Shown here piece after piece: positions 1-5,260 of a stretch of 5,260 nucleotides of DNA. Location of the stretch: the NCBI GenBank assembly GCA_934667865.1, contig CAKUMR010000098.1:1-5260 (forward strand), in the 5' to 3' direction. The position numbers and the translations under genes are program-made. Source of the DNA: an uncultured Oscillospiraceae bacterium (lineage in GTDB: Bacteria > Bacillota_A > Clostridia > Oscillospirales > Oscillospiraceae). The notes below the pieces were generated by a model, which saw only the letters and a list, made by a program, of their open reading frames with translations, ran no database searches and had not been told where the DNA came from. Numbering within the stretch: position 1 is the first letter of the stretch; the number at the start of each line of letters is the position of its first letter.

Positions 1-40
1 GAGCAATCGCACATGGGTTCGAATCCCATCCTCTCCGCCA
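1..40 (+). tRNA. tRNA-Ser, 3' portion (5' end lies outside the window)
   Basis: The sequence shows a T arm with stem ATGGG/CCCAT around the loop TTCGAAT (13-29). It is followed by the 3' acceptor strand CCTCTCC, a G discriminator base and an encoded CCA (38-40). The first bases, GA-GCAA-TCGCAC, read as the end of a long variable arm: a GCAA loop and the 3' strand of a stem whose 5' strand begins before the window. A long variable arm marks a class II tRNA (Ser, Leu or Tyr). The G discriminator and an acceptor end CTCTCCGCCA are typical of bacterial tRNA-Ser, whereas Leu and Tyr normally have A. The anticodon is not in the window, so the isoacceptor cannot be named. Confidence 0.88.
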
Positions 41-47
41 ACGGAAA

Positions 48-77
48 CCGCATAAACCCAGTGTTTATGCGGTTTTT
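48..77 (+). terminator. Intrinsic terminator of the tRNA transcript
   Basis: A perfect 10-bp stem, CCGCATAAAC (48-57) with GTTTATGCGG (63-72), closes a 5-nt loop and is followed by five T residues (73-77). It starts 8 nt after the CCA end of the tRNA. The AAA before the stem can also pair with the T run, so it could act weakly on the opposite strand too. Confidence 0.9.
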
Positions 78-93
78 CCATACCTATATTGCC

Positions 94-125
94 AAAAGAG
101 CAGAGATAGAAATTCCTGCTCTTTT
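94..125. terminator. Second hairpin, possible backup or bidirectional terminator
   Basis: A perfect 10-bp inverted repeat, AAAAGAGCAG (94-103) and CTGCTCTTTT (116-125), encloses a 12-nt loop. Both strands end in a run of four T residues after a GAGCAG/CTGCTC core, so it is symmetric as a terminator. It lies between the tRNA terminator and the next promoter. It may back up tRNA termination, or stop transcription arriving on the minus strand. The stem is less GC-rich and the T run shorter than in the upstream terminator, so function is less certain. Confidence 0.5.
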
Positions 126-161
126 ATACAAAAAGCCGCAGGAATCGTCCCCGCTTCGCGC

Positions 162-190
162 TTGACAAGCCGGACGCAGTATGCTATAAT
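162..190 (+). promoter_or_regulatory. Consensus housekeeping (sigma-A/sigma-70) promoter for the MATE gene
   Basis: A perfect -35 hexamer TTGACA (162-167) and a perfect -10 hexamer TATAAT (185-190) are separated by exactly 17 bp. The bases TGC just before the -10 box (182-184) form an extended -10 element. The expected transcription start is near 197, giving a leader of about 107 nt before the start codon at 304. A promoter matching consensus in both boxes and in spacing is uncommon and suggests strong initiation, with control exerted later, in the leader. Confidence 0.92.
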
Positions 191-232
191 CCCGCTTGAT
201 CGCTCGGAGGGCGCGTTGTTCGCAGAAACAGC

Positions 233-281
233 AGCCGGATAAGGCGCAGACTGAAATGTCTGTTCCTTGTCCGGCTTTTTT
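233..281 (+). terminator. Intrinsic terminator inside the MATE leader
   Basis: The arms AGCCGGATAAGG (233-244) and CCTTGTCCGGCT (265-276) form a 12-bp stem with one G-T pair. An inner stem CAGAC/GTCTG (247-251 and 258-262) extends it beyond a small internal loop, and T residues continue through 281. The hairpin ends 7 nt before the ribosome binding site, so it would stop transcription before the coding region unless it is prevented from folding. Because it is this close to the ribosome binding site, it may also influence translation. Confidence 0.85.
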
Positions 282-287
282 GTGTGT

Positions 288-295
288 AAAGGAGG
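288..295 (+). promoter_or_regulatory. Ribosome binding site fixing the MATE start
   Basis: AAAGGAGG is a near-full match to the anti-Shine-Dalgarno sequence and ends 8 nt before ATG at 304-306. It decides the start of the MATE gene against other in-frame possibilities. Confidence 0.9.
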
Positions 296-303
296 AATGA
301 CCT

Positions 304-1629
304 ATGGATCTGCTGAACGGAAACGTCAAAAAGCTCTATTTCAAGTATCTGTCCGCCGCGTTCGGAAGCGCGCTGATCTCGTGCATTTACGGCGTTGTGG
401 ACATGGCAATGGTGGGCCAGTATCAGGGCCCGGATGGGACCGCGGCACTGGCCGTCGTCGCGCCGGTGTGGAACATCATCTACAGCCTCGGCCTGCTGAT
501 GGGCATCGGCGGCAGCGTGATCTTCAGCACAAAACGCGGCGGCAGCGGAAGGGGCGGCAGTGAAAACCGGTATTTCACGGCAGCCGTCCTCGGCTCGGTC
601 GTGCTTGCCATTCTGGCGTGGGCCGGGATTCTGGTCTTCGAGCGGCCGGTTCTGACCTTCTTCGGCGCGGACGAGGCGCTGCTCTGCCTTGCAGAGGAAT
701 ATATGCGCCCCATCGTTCCGGTCTTCCCGCTGTTTCTTTTCAACCAGATGCTGGCCGCTTTCCTGCGCAACGACAACGATCCGGGACTTGCAACCATCGG
801 CGTCCTGTCCGTCGGCATTTTCAATGTCTTCGGTGATTATTTCTTCGTCTTTACCTGCGATATGGGTATCTTCGGCGCTGGCCTCGCGACCGCAATCGGC
901 TCTGCCGTGTCCTTCCTCGTAATGCTGACGCATTTCTTCCGCCGAAAAAACACGCTGCACCTCGTGAAGCCGGAGGGGCTACTGCGCAAGCTCGGCGAGA
1001 TCACCGTTACAGGCTTTTCCACTTTTTTCATTGACGTGGCGATGGGCATCCTGACCGTGCTCTTTAACCGTCAGATCATGAAATATCTCGGCTCAGACGC
1101 ACTGGCGATCTACGGCCCCATCATCAATATCAGCACCTTTGTCCAGTGCTGCGCCTACAGCGTCGGGCAGGCGGCGCAGCCCATCGTTTCCACGAATTTC
1201 GGCGGCGGCCGGGGCGGGCGCATCCGTCAGACACTCCGTCTGGCGCTGTGGACGACCGTTTTCTTCGGCCTGTTCTGGACGGCGCTGAGCATGGCGTGTC
1301 CCAACCTCTACATCCGCATTTTCATGAGTCCCACGCCGGAAATTCTGGAGATGGCTCCCGCCATCATCCGCACCTATGCGCTGTCTTTCCTGCTGCTGCC
1401 CTTCAATATTTTCTCGACCTACTATTTCCAGGCGATCATGAAGCCGAAGGCGGCCTTTGTCGTATCGGTGGCAAGAGGGCTGGTGATCAGCGGGGTGCTG
1501 ATCCTGCTGCTGCCCCGGCTGGCCGGCGCAGACGCGCTGTGGCTCGCCATGCCCGTTACGGAGCTGCTGGTTCTGTTCTATGCCGCGGGAACAATGCGGA
1601 AGTATACCGCCGCGCTGCCGGAGGGATAG
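304..1629 (+). CDS. MATE-family multidrug/toxin efflux transporter (MepA/DinF-like)
   Basis: This 441-residue integral membrane protein belongs to the MATE (multi antimicrobial extrusion) family. Members export cationic drugs, dyes or metabolites across the cytoplasmic membrane using a Na+ or H+ gradient. Length and hydrophobic pattern fit the usual 12 helices in two homologous halves. Family landmarks are VDMAMVGQ near residue 32 at the end of helix 1, FLRNDNDP at 153-160, NVFGDYFFVF at 174-183, GIFGAGLATAIG at 188-199, and QPIVSTNFG at 292-300 in the second half. The cytoplasmic loops at about 76-85 and 297-305 align across the halves (STKRGGSGRGG and STNFGGGRGG), showing the internal duplication. 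The start is set by the AAAGGAGG site. The gene is probably monocistronic, with its own consensus promoter and leader terminator upstream and a hairpin downstream. MepA-like is my best subfamily placement; the substrate cannot be read from sequence. No frameshift or truncation is seen. Confidence 0.93.
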   Translation: MDLLNGNVKKLYFKYLSAAFGSALISCIYGVVDMAMVGQYQGPDGTAALAVVAPVWNIIYSLGLLMGIGGSVIFSTKRGGSGRGGSENRYFTAAVLGSVVLAILAWAGILVFERPVLTFFGADEALLCLAEEYMRPIVPVFPLFLFNQMLAAFLRNDNDPGLATIGVLSVGIFNVFGDYFFVFTCDMGIFGAGLATAIGSAVSFLVMLTHFFRRKNTLHLVKPEGLLRKLGEITVTGFSTFFIDVAMGILTVLFNRQIMKYLGSDALAIYGPIINISTFVQCCAYSVGQAAQPIVSTNFGGGRGGRIRQTLRLALWTTVFFGLFWTALSMACPNLYIRIFMSPTPEILEMAPAIIRTYALSFLLLPFNIFSTYYFQAIMKPKAAFVVSVARGLVISGVLILLLPRLAGADALWLAMPVTELLVLFYAAGTMRKYTAALPEG

Positions 1630-1638
1630 ACAAAAGCA

Positions 1639-1669
1639 CCGGGATGCCGTCAAAACGGCATCCCGGCTT
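1639..1669. terminator. Shared bidirectional terminator between convergent genes
   Basis: A perfect 12-bp stem, CCGGGATGCCGT (1639-1650) with ACGGCATCCCGG (1655-1666), closes a CAAA tetraloop. On the plus strand it starts 9 nt after the MATE stop codon and is followed by CTTCTTT. On the minus strand it lies 9 nt after the TAA stop of the surface protein gene and is followed by TGCTTTTG. The AAG at 1634-1636 can extend the stem with CTT at 1667-1669. The T tracts are interrupted, but the stem is very stable and placed to serve both genes. Confidence 0.85.
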
Positions 1670-1675
1670 CTTTGA

Positions 1676-4600
1676 TTATCCTACTTTTTCCGTCTGCTTT
1701 TCTTTCCTGTGGGTGAGCGCGAGGATCAGCGCGATGATCTGCCAGAGGAAGCTGGCCGCCGCAAGGCCCATACCGCAGTAGGCGACGGTGCGGACGGCGT
1801 TCTGCCGCTCCACCTGCTGCCGAAGCGTTTCCAACTGCGTCTGCATTTCGGCAAGCTGCTTCGCCTGCGCATTGTTTTCCGCAGGAATTCCGGCGTTGAT
1901 CACCCGGCCGTCGGAGAGCGTGAAGAGGAAGCTGCCGTCTTCGCCGAGCTGAATGTCCGCAATACCGACGCCGTCGGCGCCGTTCTGCCCATTCTGCCCG
2001 TCTTTGCCGTCCCGGCCGTCGGTTCCGTTGGAGCCATTGGAGCCGTTCTTTCCGTCGGTGCCATCCGTCCCGTTTTTGCCGTCGGTACCATTTTTCCCAT
2101 CGGCGCCGTCCTTGCCATTTTCTCCGTCTTTTCCGTCCTCGCCGTCGCGGCCATCCGCGCCGTCCTTGCCGTCCACGCCGTTGCGGACCGGGAAGGTATA
2201 GAAGGTACCGTCCGTGAGGTAAACGGCATAAATGTCCACGTTCCCTTCGCTGCGCAGCTTTTCGATGCGCTCGATGCCGACGCCGGGCGCGCCGGTTTCA
2301 CCCTTCTCGCCCTTCTCGCCGTCTGCACCGTTGGTGACGGTGAAGGTCGTCGTACTGCCGTCGGCAAAGGTGATCTGATAGGTGTCCACGCCGGTTTCCG
2401 CGTCGCTGGACAGCAGCGCTATGGACACGATGCCGTTGCCGTTGGTCACGGTAAAGGTCTGCGTGGTGCCGTTGGCAAAATAGATGGTGTAGGTATCCGT
2501 CAGGCCGTCCGTGCCGGTCTTGACGATCTTCAGGATCGTGGTGTCGGCGGTGGACATATAGTAGGTTTCATAGCGCGGTGCGCTTTCCAGCGAGGGGGAG
2601 GTAAAGGATGCCTCGGAGCAGGCGGTGACCATGAAGCTGTAATACTCGCGGCCGTCGAAGAAATCCTCGTAACGGTAGGATGTATTCTCCGCGCCCTCGA
2701 TCGTCTGAATCAGCTTGTAGCGACCGGATGCCGGGTCATAGAGATAGATGCGGTAGCCCGCCGTTTTGGGCCGGTTGGAGGTCTCGACATCGCCGCAGTC
2801 CCATTGCAGGTCGAAATACAGCTCCGCATTTTCCGAAGCGCGTGTGAACTGCTGCGTGAGATTTTCCACCGGCAGCGGCGGCGACTGCACGTTGCTGAGC
2901 ACATAGCCGATGACGGGCACCTTGCCGGTGCTGTTTTCCGATTTGTCCTTGAGGTTGGAATCCCAGCGCGCGAGCCGCCAGTTGAAGCTCCATGCGTCCG
3001 GGTTGATGTCGGCCTTTTCCATCTCGTTGCCGTCGATGCCGGCCACCGTGCCGCCGAAGGCCGTGCCCGTGCCGTTGGTTTTGGTGACGGAATTTCCGTG
3101 CATATATTGCAGGCTGACATAGCCGCCCGCCCGTGCGGCGACCGCGCCGATGTCAAAGCCGAAGGTGACCGTCAGGTCGAAGGTAAAGCCGTGGGAGACC
3201 TCCCTGGTTTCGCCCTCGCTTTCTTCGTAAGTATACTCGATGCTGTTCTGCCCGGCGTTGCCGGCCAGCTTCATCAGCAGCCCGTACTGCTCCGGCGCGG
3301 GGTTCAGCCCGCCGGAAACATCGTCGATGTAGTAGCCATAGGGGTCGCCCTCGGCGTTCAGGAAGAGATCGTCCGCGAGCTTTTCCAGATAGGCTTCGCT
3401 GCACTTCTCCGCAGAAAGCCCCTGCTTCTCGCCCGCCTGCAGAATCTGCGCGTTGTAGTAGTCCACAAACTCGTTGTAGCGCTTGATGGAAAGCTGCTCA
3501 TAGCGCGGCGCCTTCGGAATGGAGAGCTGCAAGATATCCGTCTGCGGCTTGCCGTCTTTGTCCAGATACCAGACGTCGTAGCTGTAGACGAACACCGGCG
3601 TGCGGTAGAGAACGACCGTGTCATAGAAGCCGGCGGAGAAGGTGTTCGTGACGCTCTTTTCCAGCGTTTTGGTAAAGCTCTCCGACCAATCCATGGCGTA
3701 GCCCGCCTGAAGATCGACCTGCGGGCCGACCTTGCCCGCCGCCTGCCCGGCAAAGCCCGCGCCGAAGGATACGGAGTTGGAGCTTTCGGTTTCAAACGAA
3801 TAGGTCACGGAGGTCGCGTAGTGCGTTTCCGGTGTGTCATTGAGGAATTCATAGCCGTTTTCCGCGTCGTTCAGCTCGGAGAAATAGGGCGAGGCCTGCA
3901 GGACCGCGCGCACGCTCGGGTCGCTCCACGCATAGGCCGCGCCGCGGTAGCTGGCGACGATGCCGTCATTGTCGCGGTCGATGGCGGCAATGACGCAGTT
4001 GGGCCGTTTGTCCAGATTGAAGCCCTGATTATAGAAAATATAGCTGCCCGTCGCGCAGTAATAATTCTTGGCCGTGTCCCCGTCGTATTCCTTGCCGCCC
4101 GCGATATGCACCGAGAAGGAATATTCGTGCTTGGAATCGGAGGTTTGCAGGCCGACGACGTAGGCGATCTGCTCGCGGCCCTCCGTCGTTTCCTCAAAGT
4201 TGCCCACTGCCGTGGAGGCGATGTAGCTCTTGCCGACCGTCTTGCCGTGCGAATCCTTGTCGTCCCGCTTGAAATAGTCCAGCGTAATGGGCGATTCCTT
4301 CGCATTGTCGGGCGTGGTGGACGGCTGGATATAGAGCTTGTTGCTCTGCGGCTCGCACTTGTACATATCGCCGCTGAGGAAGATACGCTCGCGGCTGCCC
4401 TTGCCGTCGACGGCGACCGCTTCAACGGAGAGCTTCGGGCCGACGTCGTCCAGCCGGCCGTTGCGGTTCTTCGTCCACTCGTTCATCTTCAGTTCCTGAT
4501 ATTCGATGTTCGTCAGGCTTCCGCCGCTGGCAAAGAAGGAGCCGTAGAGCAGTTGCGTCACGGAAAAAGCGGCGAATTGTACCGCTTCCTGGTCAGTAAC

Positions 4601-5260
4601 GGAGCATCCCTCGTAGCCGGCGGTCAGGATCTCATCTCTGCCGTCGCCGTCGATGTCACCTGCCGCGACCGCGCCGCAGACGAGCGTCACCCCGTCTACC
4701 TCCATCTCCATATTCTCCATGGCGAAGTCCTTTATCGTCCGCTTGCCCGCGTTCAGGTAGGTGGCGGCCGCAGCGCCGGCGACAACGTTTCCGCTGCCCG
4801 ACGCGCCGTAGGACACCGCGAGATAGGGCATTCCGAAGCGCTGGTCTTTTATTTTGTTCGTATTGTTCAGGGCGTTGCCGGTGTTCGGATAGGACAGCAC
4901 GACCAGATCGTCCAGCCCGTCGCCGTTGAAGTCGCCCACGGCGAGGTCCATGGAGAGCTTATTCTTCGCCTTGCCGCCCTTGTTGCCGAAGTCGATCTGT
5001 GAGCCGAGCTGGCCGTAGAGCGGATGCAGCAGGCCCTTGCTGCTGCGCACGAGCTGCTGAAAGCTCCCGCCGGAAAAGCGGATCTGGCTCAGGCCGTAGT
5101 TCATGTTGTCGTCCACAATGCCGACAATGAGATCGTCCTTGCCGTCGCCGTTGAAGTCGCCCGCAGCGATATTGAAGAAGTTGCTGCCCGCGTAGAGGTC
5201 AGCGTTGTTGTTCTGGAGCCACTCGCAGGAAGCGTTGCTCACGCGCACGGGGCCATACTG
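1676..5260 (-). CDS. Large mosaic surface protein, 5'-truncated: FG-GAP propeller, beta-rich region, Fn3-like, collagen-like stalk, C-terminal membrane anchor
   Basis: The frame is open to the window edge, so the true start and any signal peptide are missing; the GTG at 5246-5248 is used here only as residue 1. FG-GAP/VCBS calcium loops occur at about 25-45, 101-120 and 192-214, with weaker copies near 275-296, 345-367 and 418-436, suggesting an integrin-like beta-propeller. Residues 478-560 and 669-740 are Ser/Thr/Gly-rich amphipathic beta stretches separated by a more helical part. A fibronectin type III-like domain follows (about 790-893; landmarks QW, GYRIYLYD, YYSFMVTA). Next come short repeated modules interleaved with collagen-like Gly-X-Y runs (904-1121), a coiled coil (about 1123-1150), a transmembrane helix (1155-1178) and a basic tail (HRKEKQ). 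The inferred topology is outside the cell, anchored at the C-terminus. There is no LPXTG sorting motif. The role is unknown; binding to a partner cell, polymer or host surface is plausible. Confidence 0.9.
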   Translation of the reverse strand, partial: QYGPVRVSNASCEWLQNNNADLYAGSNFFNIAAGDFNGDGKDDLIVGIVDDNMNYGLSQIRFSGGSFQQLVRSSKGLLHPLYGQLGSQIDFGNKGGKAKNKLSMDLAVGDFNGDGLDDLVVLSYPNTGNALNNTNKIKDQRFGMPYLAVSYGASGSGNVVAGAAAATYLNAGKRTIKDFAMENMEMEVDGVTLVCGAVAAGDIDGDGRDEILTAGYEGCSVTDQEAVQFAAFSVTQLLYGSFFASGGSLTNIEYQELKMNEWTKNRNGRLDDVGPKLSVEAVAVDGKGSRERIFLSGDMYKCEPQSNKLYIQPSTTPDNAKESPITLDYFKRDDKDSHGKTVGKSYIASTAVGNFEETTEGREQIAYVVGLQTSDSKHEYSFSVHIAGGKEYDGDTAKNYYCATGSYIFYNQGFNLDKRPNCVIAAIDRDNDGIVASYRGAAYAWSDPSVRAVLQASPYFSELNDAENGYEFLNDTPETHYATSVTYSFETESSNSVSFGAGFAGQAAGKVGPQVDLQAGYAMDWSESFTKTLEKSVTNTFSAGFYDTVVLYRTPVFVYSYDVWYLDKDGKPQTDILQLSIPKAPRYEQLSIKRYNEFVDYYNAQILQAGEKQGLSAEKCSEAYLEKLADDLFLNAEGDPYGYYIDDVSGGLNPAPEQYGLLMKLAGNAGQNSIEYTYEESEGETREVSHGFTFDLTVTFGFDIGAVAARAGGYVSLQYMHGNSVTKTNGTGTAFGGTVAGIDGNEMEKADINPDAWSFNWRLARWDSNLKDKSENSTGKVPVIGYVLSNVQSPPLPVENLTQQFTRASENAELYFDLQWDCGDVETSNRPKTAGYRIYLYDPASGRYKLIQTIEGAENTSYRYEDFFDGREYYSFMVTACSEASFTSPSLESAPRYETYYMSTADTTILKIVKTGTDGLTDTYTIYFANGTTQTFTVTNGNGIVSIALLSSDAETGVDTYQITFADGSTTTFTVTNGADGEKGEKGETGAPGVGIERIEKLRSEGNVDIYAVYLTDGTFYTFPVRNGVDGKDGADGRDGEDGKDGENGKDGADGKNGTDGKNGTDGTDGKNGSNGSNGTDGRDGKDGQNGQNGADGVGIADIQLGEDGSFLFTLSDGRVINAGIPAENNAQAKQLAEMQTQLETLRQQVERQNAVRTVAYCGMGLAAASFLWQIIALILALTHRKEKQTEKVG
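1883..2497 (-). repeat. Repeated 20-residue module (YxIxFxDGTxxTFxVxNG) leading into collagen-like runs
   Basis: Three aligned 20-residue cores occur at 2438-2497, 2327-2386 and 2177-2236, each ending in TFTVTNG or a variant (TFPVRNG). A fourth, shorter relative at 1883-1933 carries LSDGRVINAG. The second core runs straight into a six-triplet Gly-X-Y run and the third into a 24-triplet run, while the first and fourth do not. The pattern of alternating hydrophobic residues with a central (N/D)G-T turn suggests a small beta hairpin or beta sandwich unit. I recall similar modules before bacterial collagen-like repeats in Firmicutes, but cannot name the family with certainty. Confidence 0.82.
1964..2179 (-). 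repeat. Collagen-like Gly-X-Y run of 24 triplets in the surface protein
   Basis: Uninterrupted triplets run from G1024 to G1095, numbered from the GTG at 5246-5248. In the first 23 triplets the Y position is always Asp (15) or Asn (8); the last is GVG. The X position is mostly Lys, Thr, Ala, Ser, Gln or Arg, and no proline occurs. A shorter six-triplet run lies at 2276-2329 (GEK, GEK, GET, GAP). Codons for Gly vary among GGC, GGA, GGG and GGT, so the DNA repeat is degenerate. Collagen-like runs in bacteria usually form trimeric stalks; here that would project the N-terminal domains away from the membrane. Confidence 0.9.
4607..5176 (-). repeat. Three clear FG-GAP/VCBS repeats in the surface protein
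   Basis: Three repeats share the core (V/A)GDxxGDGxD(D/E): AAGDFNGDGKDDLIVG (5114-5176), AVGDFNGDGLDDLVVL (4889-4948) and AAGDIDGDGRDEILTA (4607-4675). Each carries the D-x-(N/D)-x-D-G-x-x-(D/E) calcium-binding loop with the next beta strand, as in integrin alpha and VCBS propeller blades. Spacing of about 75-90 residues between copies is longer than a minimal blade, so there are insertions. Weaker copies downstream, such as AVGNFEETTEGREQI and AAIDRDNDG, would bring the visible blade number to about six. Confidence 0.88.

Larger units (their letters stand above)
197..303 (+). promoter_or_regulatory. 5' leader of the MATE gene, candidate attenuator or riboswitch
   Basis: This leader lies between the consensus promoter and the MATE start codon. 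It contains a small hairpin, GTTGTT (215-220) with AACAGC (227-232, one G-T pair), directly abutting a strong terminator hairpin (233-281). A terminator between a strong promoter and its gene implies conditional read-through. I do not recognise a known riboswitch class. A weak alternative pairing, CGGA (205-208) with TCCG (270-273), would disrupt the terminator, but it is short and only a suggestion. The leader also has an open frame ending in TGA at 298-300, leaving translation-based attenuation possible. Confidence 0.6.

Noticed and set aside
1..40. tRNA-Ser 3' end as an integration (attachment) site of a mobile element.
   Set aside because: No second copy of the tRNA 3' end, integrase or phage gene is visible; the neighbouring MATE gene has ordinary features.
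197..303. Assignment of the leader to a known riboswitch such as guanidine (ykkC), fluoride, TPP or ZTP.
   Set aside because: None of the conserved core motifs I remember for these classes is present, so I left the leader unclassified.
184..960. Minus-strand open frame of 258 codons opposite the leader and first half of the MATE gene.
   Set aside because: Its composition is charged and low in hydrophobic patterns, it overlaps the promoter and leader terminator, and the plus-strand frame is a clear MATE protein.
1964..2179. Short-period DNA repeat that might be a CRISPR or phase-variable simple repeat.
   Set aside because: The repeat unit is 9 bp, in frame with Gly-X-Y codons and with mixed synonymous codons. 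There are no spacers, and the repeat is too degenerate for frequent slippage.
1709..5002. Open frame of 1097 codons on the plus strand, antisense to the surface protein gene.
   Set aside because: It is in exact codon register with the minus-strand gene, so it stays open simply because that gene uses no TTA, CTA or TCA codons over this stretch, as expected in a GC-rich genome. Its translation has no domain sense, whereas the minus-strand frame has clear FG-GAP, Fn3-like, collagen-like and membrane segments.
5246..5248. GTG as the start codon of the surface protein.
   Set aside because: The frame stays open to the window edge (codons for Q, Y, G, P precede it), there is no ribosome binding site, and no signal peptide follows. 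The gene more likely begins outside the window.

Overview
The window reads as chromosomal DNA from a GC-rich low-G+C-phylum bacterium, most likely a Clostridia member of the Oscillospiraceae/Ruminococcaceae type found in animal guts. The clues are a tRNA gene with an encoded CCA end, a full AAAGGAGG ribosome binding site, a perfect sigma-A type promoter, and a large surface protein with collagen-like GKDG repeats. This placement is an inference from style; no marker gene is present to fix the genus.

Layout. Positions 1-40 are the 3' part of a serine tRNA, cut by the window edge, followed by a strong intrinsic terminator (48-77) and a second hairpin (94-125). A consensus promoter (162-190) then drives a leader of about 107 nt. 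This leader contains a strong intrinsic terminator (233-281) just before the ribosome binding site of a 441-residue MATE-family multidrug/toxin exporter (304-1629, + strand). A hairpin (1639-1669) lies between this gene and the convergent second gene.

The rest of the window (1676-5260, - strand) is one very large gene that enters from beyond the right edge, so its true start and any signal peptide are missing. The visible 1194 residues form a mosaic extracellular protein. In order these are FG-GAP/VCBS-type calcium-loop repeats (beta-propeller), a beta-rich middle region with two Ser/Thr/Gly-rich amphipathic stretches, a fibronectin type III-like domain, three to four copies of a small repeated module interleaved with collagen-like Gly-X-Y runs, a short coiled coil, and a C-terminal transmembrane helix with a basic cytoplasmic tail. 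It looks like a membrane-anchored stalked surface protein.

The two protein genes are convergent and share only a terminator, so nothing in the sequence ties their functions together. The two points most worth following up are the conditional-termination leader before the MATE gene, and the propeller / pore-like beta region / collagen stalk architecture of the surface protein.
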